Shown one piece after another: positions 35,788 to 44,639 of a DNA stretch of 64,000 bases. Position 1 is the first letter of the stretch. Each line of letters opens with the position of its first letter. Under the pieces are notes generated by a model. That model worked only from the letters and a program-made list of their open reading frames with translations. It made no database searches and was not told the origin of the DNA. Both the position numbers and the translations under genes were made by a program. This DNA comes from CAVTPD01 sp963736575 (GTDB lineage: Bacteria; Bacteroidota; Bacteroidia; Cytophagales; JAAEPT01): the NCBI GenBank assembly GCA_963736575.1, contig CAVTPD010000001.1, forward strand, positions 1,860,001-1,924,000. Reading direction: 5' to 3'.

Positions 35788-36483
35788 TTACAACTTTAGT
35801 GCAAATACCAATTCTGCACCATAGTTGTACTGATACTCTTTTACGTCTATTATACTGTTACTTTTAAGAACATTGGTTAGCATTCGTTCATAAAATGGAC
35901 GAAAAGAAAGCACATACTTATCATGATTGTATGCCAAGTCTATGGCAACGTGTCCCCACAGGTTAAAGGGATTGTAAAGTTCTGACAGGTCTTTCTTGTC
36001 CTCATTATTGAAATCACCATGTTCAGTCTCTATTTGATAATGTGTAATAGCTTTCAGTAAATAAGAACCTTTAACACCTAACATTGGGGAAACCGTTATC
36101 TCTCCTTCATTTAATTGATAACCAAAAATTAAAGGAACTTCCAATGATTTATATCTGTAGTTGAATTTCAAAGTACCCTGTCCCTGATATTGGTTATTTT
36201 CATCAGCAACAGTTAAATCCTCTTTTACTCTGTAACCCGAATTGGTATAATTTAACCCTGTATATAAGCCCAAACGTTCGCCTAACGCTAATCTGAATTC
36301 CGCCCCAACCCGGTATCCAAAGTCTGGTTTTTCTCTATCGTCTCTACCAGAACTTGGAGGATTACTATACTTTAAGGATCTGTATCCTACTAAAGGACTC
36401 ATTTTTATACCAATGGTATTGCCTCCTTCAGCAAAAAGTAAAGAGGATAAAAACAGTAACGCTACAAACAATGAATTTTTCAT
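35788..36483 (-). CDS. Outer-membrane beta-barrel protein (porin-like)
   Basis: 231 residues with a signal peptide (LFVALLFLSSLLFA) and alternating hydrophobic strands ending in an aromatic-aliphatic C-terminus (YNYGAELVFALKL), typical of an eight-stranded OMP_b-brl barrel. Motifs such as GYRVGAEFRLALGERLGLYTGL support this. Function is unknown; small barrels in this group are often adhesins or stress-response proteins. It is flanked on both sides by copies of the palindromic repeat. Confidence 0.82.
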   Translation of the reverse strand: MKNSLFVALLFLSSLLFAEGGNTIGIKMSPLVGYRSLKYSNPPSSGRDDREKPDFGYRVGAEFRLALGERLGLYTGLNYTNSGYRVKEDLTVADENNQYQGQGTLKFNYRYKSLEVPLIFGYQLNEGEITVSPMLGVKGSYLLKAITHYQIETEHGDFNNEDKKDLSELYNPFNLWGHVAIDLAYNHDKYVLSFRPFYERMLTNVLKSNSIIDVKEYQYNYGAELVFALKL

Positions 36484-36600
36484 AAAAAGAACTTAAGATG
36501 TTTAAAACTGAAGGTAGATTCTGTTTTACAGTTGTTGGTAACCGATAAAATTTCACTTTTTATGCTTATAACTGACATTAAGTTTGTTGCTGTTTACAAT

Positions 36601-36700
36601 GAAGTCAACGCATGTAAACCTTGACTACCGTTAATCAATCTGGCTAACCCATTTACCGTTGACAAGGTCTAGCGACCGTTGTCAAGGTTATCACCGAAGC
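36601..36700 (+). repeat. ~100-bp palindromic repeat, copy 2
   Basis: Contains CCTTGACTAC (36619-36628) able to pair with GTTGTCAAGG (36678-36687), and the internal CCGTTGACAAGGTCTA block. Near-identical to copy 3 through the central 55 bases. Confidence 0.75.
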
Positions 36701-36727
36701 ATACAATTAAGAATAAAATTTAATGAA

Positions 36728-37186
36728 TTAATTTTTCTTTAAATTTTCAATATTGTTGATATCCTTAGCTCTACCCGAATAAGCCTTTGCTTTCAACAAA
36801 TCATTATAATGAACAAGGTTTATAGATAACCCCTCCACATTTCTACGTTCAGTATTTTTAAACGCCTCTAAAAAATCTAAGTCTTTACATTTGGTCATTA
36901 TATCTATAGCTACTGGAGGTTTTCCATATGAAAATACATCAAAGTTTTTGGTATCTAAAAAGCGTTCTATTTCCATACCATGAAGAGGTAAACCAAATTC
37001 TTGATAGGCTAATGTGAGCCTTTTATAATTTTCAATAGTTGGATTAACCCAGATATCTAAATCCCCAGTTGTTCGTGGGTAACCATGTAAAACAACAGAA
37101 TACCCTCCTACCAAAATGTACTCAACATCACAATTATTTAAAGCTTCAATAAACTCTACAAAATCAGTGTTAAAAATATTCCCCAT
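36728..37186 (-). CDS. Nucleotidyltransferase (MNT/AbiEii-like, DUF6036 type)
   Basis: 152 residues with a minimal Pol-beta-type fold: VEYILVGGYSVVLHGYPRTTGDLDIWV carries the GG motif and the DxD metal pair, and PPVAIDIMTKC supplies the third Asp. Enzymes of this fold act as toxins that AMPylate or add nucleotides to tRNA, or in abortive infection. The 68-residue gene starts upstream on the same strand and is separated by only 3 bases. The pairing and its position next to SIR2-HerA suggest a toxin-antitoxin or defence role, which is inference. Confidence 0.8.
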   Translation of the reverse strand: MGNIFNTDFVEFIEALNNCDVEYILVGGYSVVLHGYPRTTGDLDIWVNPTIENYKRLTLAYQEFGLPLHGMEIERFLDTKNFDVFSYGKPPVAIDIMTKCKDLDFLEAFKNTERRNVEGLSINLVHYNDLLKAKAYSGRAKDINNIENLKKN

Positions 37187-37189
37187 TAC

Positions 37190-37396
37190 TTAAGGTCTTT
37201 TCTTCATAGAAAAAAGTGATCTATCCAACCGTGGCTCATTTTCTAAATCAAACGAATAAGCAACGCTGGTTAAATACCAAGAAGCTTTTAAAAGCTCTTC
37301 TAAAGGTTTTTGACTCCAATACTCATATTGGTTAGCCGCTTCTTTAAACGTATTAATTTTGAAGGAAGACCGATCTAAACGATACTCTTTAGCCAT
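37190..37396 (-). CDS. 68-residue partner of the nucleotidyltransferase
   Basis: Short basic-acidic protein (KEYRLDRSSFKINTFKEAANQYEYW, ending DRSLFSMKKRP). It precedes the nucleotidyltransferase by 3 bases in one operon. I recall similar small proteins with an R-L-D-R-x-x-F repeat beside such nucleotidyltransferases in Bacteroidota. An antitoxin role is possible. Internal duplication is visible: RLDRSSF and RLDRSLF at the two ends. Confidence 0.65.
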   Translation of the reverse strand: MAKEYRLDRSSFKINTFKEAANQYEYWSQKPLEELLKASWYLTSVAYSFDLENEPRLDRSLFSMKKRP

Positions 37397-37426
37397 ACCA
37401 TAAAGTTAACAATTTAATTGTTAACG

Positions 37427-37525
37427 GTTGTCCACAGTTGAAAACCTTGACAACCGTTCATCAACTCCGCTAAACATTCACCGTTGACAAGGTCTAACGA
37501 CCGTTGTCAAGGTAACTCCGTAGCA
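37427..37525 (+). repeat. ~100-bp palindromic repeat, copy 3
   Basis: CCTTGACAAC (37445-37454) pairs perfectly with GTTGTCAAGG (37503-37512), bracketing TTCACCGTTGACAAGGTCTA. It lies between the nucleotidyltransferase pair and the SIR2 gene. Confidence 0.8.
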
Positions 37526-37713
37526 ACAGACTCGTTACCCGAATATTCAACACGAACACCCTTAAAGCTTTACTACAAACCCAAGCCTTTCTTTTGTGAA
37601 CAACTTATACTTGTTACAATTCTGTTTAATAGGTTTTTTGGTTTATTTAGGGGAGTTAGTAGATTATATACTGATTGTTAGTGATATATGAAGTGTTAAT
37701 TAAACTAGATAAT

Positions 37714-38895
37714 ATGGAGGAAACTGACTTTGAATCAATAACAGAAAAACTTAGAGAACACTTAGACTCAAGTAGACAAAATTGGTTGTTCGGTGCCGGA
37801 ATAAGCTACAATTCAAATATCCCTTTGATGTTTCCTTTAACTAAGAGAGTAGAAACACTCATTGAACAATCAAAGGACAAAAAGAACCTAGAAATTTATA
37901 AAGCAATTACAACGGAATTAGAAGAAAAGTCTCACATCGAACATTATTTAAGTCACTTAGGAGATTTAATAGCATTGGCTAGCAGGTCAAAAACTAAATC
38001 CTCAAATATTGGTAAAAGTAAATTCCTTAAAGATGAACTGATTCATTTGTATAAATCAATTATAGTAGCAATAAGTGATACTGTTCGATATGGATATTCT
38101 TCCAAAGATGGTACTGAAATAATTGGAACAGCAGACTGTCCAAAAGTAGAAATTGAACATCATTTAAAATTTGTACAAGCTATTTACCAAAACCGATCGA
38201 ATCTTACCTCTAGATCGAAATTGATATTCTTCACAACTAATTATGATACATTACTGGAAGATGCTCTAGCTCTTAAAAAGTATAATGTCATAGACGGTTT
38301 CTCTGGTGGAGCAGTTGGGTACTGGAATCCTAAACAAGAATTTGGTGAACAGCTTAACAAGCCTAACAATTGTATGCTTTTCAAACTACACGGATCGATT
38401 GACTGGCAAAAAGATGAATTAAAGCGTTTAGTGAGGGTAAGGTACGGAACAAAGTACTTGGCTAATAAATCGGATATAATGATATATCCTCAAGCTACCA
38501 AGTATATTGAAACACAGAAAGATCCATTCTCCTATCTTTTCAATGGCTTTAGAAATGCTTTAAATTCATCAGATGGTAATGTGCTAATCACATGTGGATA
38601 TAGTTTTGGAGATGAGCATATTAATGCTGAAATAGAAGACGCTTTATCAACTGAAAATAATCAAACTACATTAATTGCATTTATTCAAGAAGCCCCAGAA
38701 GATGATGGTGTAATAAACAAAACGTTGGATTCTTGGCTCACAAACACTCAATTTGGAAATCGAATCTGGGTTGCTGGGAAAAAAGGTGTTTACAATAATT
38801 CTCATGATCCAATAGCTCCTTCTGGTGGCAAAGACTTGAACTGGTGGACATTCTCTGGATTAACTAATTTCATTTTAACCAACGAACATGAATAA
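37714..38895 (+). CDS. SIR2 NADase of a SIR2-HerA defence system
   Basis: 393 residues from ATG 37714 (a TTG start at 37675 is less likely). SIR2-type Rossmann domain: WLFGAGIS at about residue 25-31, FFTTNYD with Asn176 and LFKLHGSIDW with catalytic-type His226. SIR2 proteins paired with HerA degrade NAD+ on phage infection. The HerA gene starts inside this one's last codons (8-base overlap, ATG at 38888), the standard two-gene arrangement. A strong defence assignment; phage target is unknown. Confidence 0.9.
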   Translation: MEETDFESITEKLREHLDSSRQNWLFGAGISYNSNIPLMFPLTKRVETLIEQSKDKKNLEIYKAITTELEEKSHIEHYLSHLGDLIALASRSKTKSSNIGKSKFLKDELIHLYKSIIVAISDTVRYGYSSKDGTEIIGTADCPKVEIEHHLKFVQAIYQNRSNLTSRSKLIFFTTNYDTLLEDALALKKYNVIDGFSGGAVGYWNPKQEFGEQLNKPNNCMLFKLHGSIDWQKDELKRLVRVRYGTKYLANKSDIMIYPQATKYIETQKDPFSYLFNGFRNALNSSDGNVLITCGYSFGDEHINAEIEDALSTENNQTTLIAFIQEAPEDDGVINKTLDSWLTNTQFGNRIWVAGKKGVYNNSHDPIAPSGGKDLNWWTFSGLTNFILTNEHE

Positions 38896-40714
38896 GGAAC
38901 TGTTTGCAGCCAATCCATCTCTTCGAATTGGAAAAATACTAGAAGTAAATAGCAATTCAGTTCGAATCGAATTGGATACAAAAATTACTGAACTTACTAG
39001 ATCCGTATTTGGTCAAGTGTATTCCGTAGGCCAAATAGGAAGTATTATTAAAATCCATTTTGGTCGAAAAATTATGTTTGCTTATGTGCGAATGCTAAGA
39101 ATGCAATCAGATATCCTAGCAGAAGAAGGCAAGACATCAATACTACCTGGAGATGATAAAAGGATTCTTGAAGCAGATTTATTTGGTCAAGGTACATGGA
39201 GTTCAACTTCTAAAAAACTAACTTTTACAAGAGGGGTTTCAACCTACCCTCTTCCTTTGCAAGATGCCTTTCTTTGTCTCAATGATGAGTTGGAGGGAAT
39301 ATATCGTGCAGCAGAAGACCTAAAGGAATTAGAAGAAAACCCAATGGTTCCAATTGGTAACTATGTTGGTGGAAACAACGCAGTTTGTCGAGCCAACATT
39401 GATAAGTTATTTGGACATCACTGTGCAATTCTTGGATCAACTGGTTCAGGGAAATCTGGAACTGTCGCATCTATTTTGCATTCGGTACTATCACATGAAT
39501 CAAACGGAAAAAATATATCTCCACGAATTGTAATAATCGACCCACATGGTGAATATGCGAAAGCTTTTGGAGATAAAGCAATTGTCTACAAAGCATACAA
39601 TGAAGCATCTATATCTTCTACAAAGACAGAGCAATTGAAATTGCCATATTGGCTCATGTCAAGTGATGAATTTAGATCATTAGTAATTGGTAAAACTGAA
39701 GCTGAAGCTACTTTCCAGAATAATGTTGTTTATGAAGCATTAGCATATGCAAGAATGGTTCACTCAGAAGTAGTAGAAAATGTAGGGGAAAATCCTGTTG
39801 GAGCAGGTGAATTAGATTATTTAAAGCCCATTTCCGGAAAGAGTGAAGAAGATATCTTAAACTTTGATAGAGATAAACCAATACCTTTCGAATTTTCCGA
39901 ATTCATCAAACATGTAGATAAGATTCAAGGAAGGAAAAAAGGAAGTTTAGATTACTTGACTCCTAGTAATAATGACCGGCAAAGAATTGAATCTGTTTTG
40001 AAAAAACTGAAAGTTCTTAGGTCTAACCCACAACTTACTTTCATGATGGAGGAATATTCTTCTGCTTCACCATCTCTTGATGAAATTCTTAATCAATTTG
40101 TGGGTCAAGTCAGTGATAAAAACTTAAGAATAGTTGATATCTCTGGCTTGCCGAATGAGGTTGCTGGTCCATTGACTGCTTTGATTTCTAGACTACTATT
40201 TCAATATAAATTATGGCAAACCAGAGAAGAAAGGGAAAAAGATCCAGTGCTATTTATTTGTGAAGAAGCCCATAGATATGTTCCAAATCATGGTGAAGCA
40301 CAATATAAAGAAGCACAGGAAGCAGTTAGAAGAATTGCTAAGGAAGGTAGAAAATACGGAATTGGACTTATGCTTGTTTCACAAAGACCTTCTGATGTTG
40401 AGGCAACAGTATTATCTCAATGTAATTCTTGGATTATATTAAGGTTGAGTAACTCCAATGATCAGGAGCACGTAGCAAGGTTTTTACCTGATAGTTTAGC
40501 TGGCTTGACCAAAATGTTACCTTCCCTTACGAGAAGAGAAGCAATATTTGTTGGAGAAGCTGCTGCACTTCCTAGTCGAATTAGGATAAGAAAATTACTA
40601 CCAGACCAACTGCCAGATTCGAATGATATCAGCTTTGTTAAAGGATGGGCTAACGAACCTACAAAAACTGCGGAACTGAAAATTGTAAGTGATAGATGGG
40701 TCAAAGCAAAATAA
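38888..40714 (+). CDS. HerA-type ATPase of a SIR2-HerA defence system
   Basis: 608 residues. An N-terminal HAS-barrel (about 10-80) is followed by a DUF87/HerA RecA-like core with Walker A GSTGSGKS (residues 183-190), Walker B LFICEEAHRYV (about 455) and the downstream LMLVSQRPSDVEATVLSQC motif. Hexameric HerA assembles with SIR2 into a large complex with nuclease and NADase activity in published systems. Both key motifs are intact. About 160 bases without a gene follow. Confidence 0.9.
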   Translation: MNKELFAANPSLRIGKILEVNSNSVRIELDTKITELTRSVFGQVYSVGQIGSIIKIHFGRKIMFAYVRMLRMQSDILAEEGKTSILPGDDKRILEADLFGQGTWSSTSKKLTFTRGVSTYPLPLQDAFLCLNDELEGIYRAAEDLKELEENPMVPIGNYVGGNNAVCRANIDKLFGHHCAILGSTGSGKSGTVASILHSVLSHESNGKNISPRIVIIDPHGEYAKAFGDKAIVYKAYNEASISSTKTEQLKLPYWLMSSDEFRSLVIGKTEAEATFQNNVVYEALAYARMVHSEVVENVGENPVGAGELDYLKPISGKSEEDILNFDRDKPIPFEFSEFIKHVDKIQGRKKGSLDYLTPSNNDRQRIESVLKKLKVLRSNPQLTFMMEEYSSASPSLDEILNQFVGQVSDKNLRIVDISGLPNEVAGPLTALISRLLFQYKLWQTREEREKDPVLFICEEAHRYVPNHGEAQYKEAQEAVRRIAKEGRKYGIGLMLVSQRPSDVEATVLSQCNSWIILRLSNSNDQEHVARFLPDSLAGLTKMLPSLTRREAIFVGEAAALPSRIRIRKLLPDQLPDSNDISFVKGWANEPTKTAELKIVSDRWVKAK

Positions 40715-40874
40715 AAATGGCTATAACATCAGCTGTTCGATATTTCCAATTTCGTTCTACTATCTTAGGACTTGTAATCCGTTTTTAGTCATATACCTAA
40801 GCTAAGCCGCTAGTTAAAATCCCCTTTTCCCACAATTCATATAACTTTCCTCAAATATTCTCTATTTTTAAAAC

Positions 40875-41645
40875 ATGAAAGTACTACTTCTGGCCGGTGG
40901 ATTCGGCACACGCTTAAGTGAAGAAACTTCTGTTGTACCCAAACCCATGGTAGAAATTGGTGGTAAACCCATCCTTTGGCACATCATGAAGTCGTATTCC
41001 AGCCACGGATTTAATGAATTTGTGATCCTTTTAGGCTACAAGGCCTACGCCATTAAAGAGTATTTTGCCAATTACTTTTTGCACCAAAACGACGTAGAAT
41101 TGGACTTGCGCAACAACCAAATGCGCATCTTAAACAACTACACCGAAGACTGGAAAGTAACATTAATAGATACAGGCTTAAAAACCATGACGGGCGGACG
41201 CTTAAAACGCGCCAAAGAATACATCAACAACGAACCCTTTATGTTTACCTATGGCGACGGCGTTTCTAACATAGATGTAAAGGCGCTGGTAGACTTTCAC
41301 AAGGCGCATGGTAAATTGATCACCATGACGTCTATAAGCCTAGACGGACGCTATGGTGCGCTTAAAATAGATGAAAACAACTTAGTCACCAGCTTTAAAG
41401 AAAAACCAAAAGGAGACGCCAACCGCATTAACGGTGGTTTTTTTGTTTGTCAGCCCGAAGTGTTGGACTACATTGCCGGTGATCACCAAATGTTTGAAAA
41501 CGAACCTTTGGAACAATTGGCCAAAGAAGGTCAATTGATGACCTACAAGCACGACGATTTCTGGCAGTGCATGGATACGCTACGCGATAAACGCTATTTA
41601 GAAGGTTTGTGGGAAGCGGGTTCTCCCCCATGGAAAATCTGGTAA
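40875..41645 (+). CDS. rfbF: Glucose-1-phosphate cytidylyltransferase
   Basis: 256 residues. Nucleotidyltransferase start LLAGGFGTRLSEETSVVPKPMVEIGGKPILWHI, the family block MTYGDGVSNID-like FMFTYGDGVSNIDVKALVDFH and WQCMDTLRDKRYLEGLWEAG near the end match RfbF/DdhA rather than glucose-1-phosphate thymidylyltransferases. It forms CDP-glucose for dideoxy-sugar synthesis, but no other dideoxy-sugar gene is adjacent. It overlaps TatD by one base (TAATG). Confidence 0.9.
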   Translation: MKVLLLAGGFGTRLSEETSVVPKPMVEIGGKPILWHIMKSYSSHGFNEFVILLGYKAYAIKEYFANYFLHQNDVELDLRNNQMRILNNYTEDWKVTLIDTGLKTMTGGRLKRAKEYINNEPFMFTYGDGVSNIDVKALVDFHKAHGKLITMTSISLDGRYGALKIDENNLVTSFKEKPKGDANRINGGFFVCQPEVLDYIAGDHQMFENEPLEQLAKEGQLMTYKHDDFWQCMDTLRDKRYLEGLWEAGSPPWKIW

Positions 41646-42280
41646 TGCCGTATTTTGACGTCCATACTCACAGCGCCACGCCTAACGGAATTGTAAACTG
41701 TTATCCGGAAGATGAACTTCCCGAAAGCTATTTTTCGGTAGGCATACACCCGTGGTACATTTCCGATTTAAACCAACAATTGGCTTTAGTGGAAGAAAAG
41801 GCCAAGCATAAAAACTGTCTGGCCATTGGCGAATGCGGTTTAGATACCTTTTCGGAAGTAGATATAAAATTGCAAAAAATTGCGTTTCGGCAACAAATAC
41901 AATTGGCCAATCAGTTAAATAAACCCTTGATTATCCATTTGGTAAAAGCCCATACCGAGTTTTTCGAGATCCTAAAACAAATAGAACCCAAGGTCCCTGT
42001 AATCTTACACGGTTTTAATAAAAAACCGGAAGTGATGCAGCAATTTAACCGACCCGGTTTCTATTTAAGTTTCGGCGAAGCCTTATTAAAAGAAAACAGC
42101 AAAGCCTCTGAGAGCCTGAAAGAATTGGGAACCGAAAACTACTTTTTAGAAACAGACGATAGCAGTATTTCTATTGAAGAAGTATATTTACAAGCCGCTT
42201 CTGTATTGGATATTTCCGTAGAAGCACTTCAGCATTTAGTACAAAAAAGAATAGAATCCATATTCCATGCAAGATTTTAG
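41645..42280 (+). CDS. TatD family hydrolase
   Basis: About 211 residues from ATG 41645; an upstream start (41609) overlaps the previous gene and adds 12 unlikely residues. Metal-dependent hydrolase fold: FDVHTHS at the start, IGECGLDTF, FRQQIQLANQLNKPLIIHLVKAH and a late FLETDDSS in place of the usual LETDxP. It is shorter than typical TatD (about 255), so substrate and DNase activity are uncertain. It overlaps tcdA by 14 bases. Confidence 0.85.
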   Translation: MPYFDVHTHSATPNGIVNCYPEDELPESYFSVGIHPWYISDLNQQLALVEEKAKHKNCLAIGECGLDTFSEVDIKLQKIAFRQQIQLANQLNKPLIIHLVKAHTEFFEILKQIEPKVPVILHGFNKKPEVMQQFNRPGFYLSFGEALLKENSKASESLKELGTENYFLETDDSSISIEEVYLQAASVLDISVEALQHLVQKRIESIFHARF

Positions 42281-43007
42281 TTGGTTGTCGCGTACCGAAT
42301 TACTGGTGGGCCGAGAGAAATTAGAAGAAATAGCGAATAAACACGTATTAATTGTGGGTTTAGGTGGCGTTGGCTCTTTTGCTGCCGAAGCCATTGCCCG
42401 TGGCGGTGTAGGCAACATGACCATTATTGATGGCGATGATGTAGAAGCCAGTAATAGAAACCGCCAATTAGTGGCCCTTACCTCTACCGATGGCATAAAC
42501 AAAGCTGATGTAATGGCGCAACGCATTAGGGAAATTAATCCGGAAATCAACTTAACCGTGATTAAGCAGTTTATGAATCCAGACGATATGGAACAGTTGA
42601 TGGATGAAAACTCTTTCGATTATGTAATGGATTGCATAGACAGCGTAACGCCCAAAATTAAACTAATTGCCAGCACCCGTAAAAAAGGACTGAAACTGGT
42701 AAGCTCTATGGGCGCCGGTGGTAAGATGGATCCTACGCAAGTTAAAGTGACGGACATAGACGATTCCTACAATTGCAAACTAGCGAGCTATATGCGCAAA
42801 CGTTTGCATAGATTGGGCGTCCGAAAAGGGTTTCCCGTAGTTTTTTCTTCCGAATTGCCGCTTCGTAGTTCAGTCATAAGAACCGACGGAAGCAACTACA
42901 AGCGTTCGGCTTACGGAACGTGCAGCTACATGCCCGCGGTGTTTGGTTTAACCTGTGCTTCGGTAGTTTTACGCGATTTTGCTGAATGGAAATCACCTAA
43001 ATCATAA
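42267..43007 (+). CDS. tcdA: tRNA threonylcarbamoyladenosine dehydratase TcdA
   Basis: ThiF/E1-like enzyme that cyclises the t6A modification. 246 residues with the ATP-binding loop VLIVGLGGVGSFAAEAIARGG, IIDGDDVEASNRNRQ, and VMDCIDSVTPKIKLI. The C-terminal SSMGAGGKMDPTQVKVTDI and PVVFSSELP are TcdA/CsdL-like, which separates it from ThiF and MoeB. It follows TatD with a 14-base overlap. Confidence 0.92.
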   Translation: MQDFSWLSRTELLVGREKLEEIANKHVLIVGLGGVGSFAAEAIARGGVGNMTIIDGDDVEASNRNRQLVALTSTDGINKADVMAQRIREINPEINLTVIKQFMNPDDMEQLMDENSFDYVMDCIDSVTPKIKLIASTRKKGLKLVSSMGAGGKMDPTQVKVTDIDDSYNCKLASYMRKRLHRLGVRKGFPVVFSSELPLRSSVIRTDGSNYKRSAYGTCSYMPAVFGLTCASVVLRDFAEWKSPKS

Positions 43008-43033
43008 CTCATCACAAAGACACCTATTACATT

Positions 43034-43675
43034 ATGAAACAATTATTTATACTTATTATATTAAGTATTACTTTAGGTACTTCTTGTTCCATTCAACAAG
43101 ACTACACCATAAACGAAGACAACAGCGGAGACCTAAAATTTAAGTTGGACTTTTCGCAAATGATGGCCATTCTACCCGACTCTGCCAAAGACGAAGCCAT
43201 GGGTGATTTAATGTCGAAAGAAGCTTTAGATTCCATTAATGACCTTATGGAAAATTATGAGGGCATTCATAATTTCCAGTACGCTTCAACCCCATCTACC
43301 GTAGAAATATCCTTGGATTTTGACGACTTAAACGCACTTCATAAAATGGAAGAAGAGCAAAAAGACGGCGAACAAAATGGAGAATTGATTGCTTTTAAAC
43401 CCCTTGGCAAAAACGGCTTTCAGATAGACTTATCTCCTTTGCAAGACCTTTCTAAAAGCTTAGACGAAGAAGGTGGAGAAGATGCCGCAACGGCTTCTAT
43501 GATGATGTCGTTTATACAAATGAAAATCACCGTAAACTTTGAACGACCAATTAAATCGGTAAAAAGCAGTTTAGGAAATTACGACGCTACGGAAAATAAA
43601 ATTGTATACGATTTCTCAATGGCGGAAGTCATAAAAGAAAATACCGATTGGTTGACTGAAGTGAAGTTTAAGTAA
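43034..43675 (+). CDS. Lipoprotein, hypothetical
   Basis: 213 residues starting with a lipoprotein signal (LILSITLGTSC, lipobox LGTSC). The mature part is acidic and probably helical with a beta C-terminus (GNYDATENKIVYDFSMAEV). Related secreted lipoproteins of unknown role are common in Bacteroidota. It lies 26 bases after tcdA and 22 bases before the SDR gene on the same strand. Confidence 0.72.
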   Translation: MKQLFILIILSITLGTSCSIQQDYTINEDNSGDLKFKLDFSQMMAILPDSAKDEAMGDLMSKEALDSINDLMENYEGIHNFQYASTPSTVEISLDFDDLNALHKMEEEQKDGEQNGELIAFKPLGKNGFQIDLSPLQDLSKSLDEEGGEDAATASMMMSFIQMKITVNFERPIKSVKSSLGNYDATENKIVYDFSMAEVIKENTDWLTEVKFK

Positions 43676-43697
43676 AACAGTATAAAAAACAATTAAA

Positions 43698-44639
43698 ATG
43701 CCATCAAACGTATTGATTACCGGAGGATTAGGGAATTTAGGAAGTTGGATTACACAACATTTCATTAATAAAGGTTACCAAGTTACGGTACTCTCTAAAA
43801 ACAAAAGAGAAGTCTTAATAGAAGGTGATTTTGAAATCATTTATGCCGACATCGCTCAATTTGATGATTTAAACGCTAAACTATCCGGAAAACAGTTTGA
43901 TTACATTATACATACCGCCAGCGTTAACGACGGTTTTGTAGAACGTTATTTTGAATTGGCTGCTATGGTAAATGTTTTGGGGACTAGAAATTTGCTAGAA
44001 GTCGTTAAAGACACGCCACCAAAGAACTTCATTTACTTCTCAACTTTTCAGGTGTATGGTAAATATAGCGGTACTATTACTGAAGAAACAGAAAAGCTTC
44101 CCAAACACGATTACGGCACTTCCCACCTACAAGCTGAACTTGCGATTAAGCAACTTCATGTAACACACCAAATTCCGTTTACAATATTCAGATTAACAAA
44201 TAGTTATGGTTGCCCTAAAGATCTAGATTCATCAAAATGGTATCTTATATTAAACGACTTATCTAAAACCGCTTTCAGAACAAAAGAGATTGTTTTAAAG
44301 TCGAACGGATTAGCGCCCCGGGATTTTATTTGGATGGGAAGTGTAGCAGAAATTGTTGAAAAAACCTGTTCTACATTAGAAGCTACAAACGACATTTACA
44401 ACATTAGTGGGCAAAACACACTTACTATGCTAGATGTTGCCAACGCGGTACAATTGGCTTATAAAGAAAAATACGGGAAGGAAATTCCGGTAAAAACCAA
44501 TCAGGAAGACACAACAAGCTACCCTACTGATTTGTTTGTAAACTCGGAAAAATTACGTTCAAAACTTAAAATAAATAACGTAGTTCGGTTTAAAGAAGAA
44601 GCGGTTAAAATATTCGAATTGTTAGAAAGAGAAGCTTAA
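43698..44639 (+). CDS. NAD-dependent epimerase/dehydratase (extended SDR)
   Basis: 313 residues. Rossmann start VLITGGLGNLGSWITQHFI, the catalytic-type S/T-Y-x3-K region is FSTFQVYGKYSG followed by HDYGTSHLQAELAIK, where Tyr and Lys are arranged Y-G-x-x-H, so the canonical YxxxK motif appears altered (YGTSH) and Lys comes later. It may be a non-standard or non-catalytic SDR. Substrate is probably a nucleotide sugar. It converges with the MtfA-like gene, stops overlapping by 4 bases. Confidence 0.8.
   Translation: MPSNVLITGGLGNLGSWITQHFINKGYQVTVLSKNKREVLIEGDFEIIYADIAQFDDLNAKLSGKQFDYIIHTASVNDGFVERYFELAAMVNVLGTRNLLEVVKDTPPKNFIYFSTFQVYGKYSGTITEETEKLPKHDYGTSHLQAELAIKQLHVTHQIPFTIFRLTNSYGCPKDLDSSKWYLILNDLSKTAFRTKEIVLKSNGLAPRDFIWMGSVAEIVEKTCSTLEATNDIYNISGQNTLTMLDVANAVQLAYKEKYGKEIPVKTNQEDTTSYPTDLFVNSEKLRSKLKINNVVRFKEEAVKIFELLEREA

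Noticed and set aside
35651..37525. Palindromic repeats as integron attC sites
   Set aside because: No integrase gene, and the conserved core (GTTRRRY and its partner) was not found at consistent places; kept only as an unclassified repeat family.
40740..40874. Gap between HerA and rfbF as a further small gene of the defence system
   Set aside because: No open frame with a start, and no conserved feature seen by eye.
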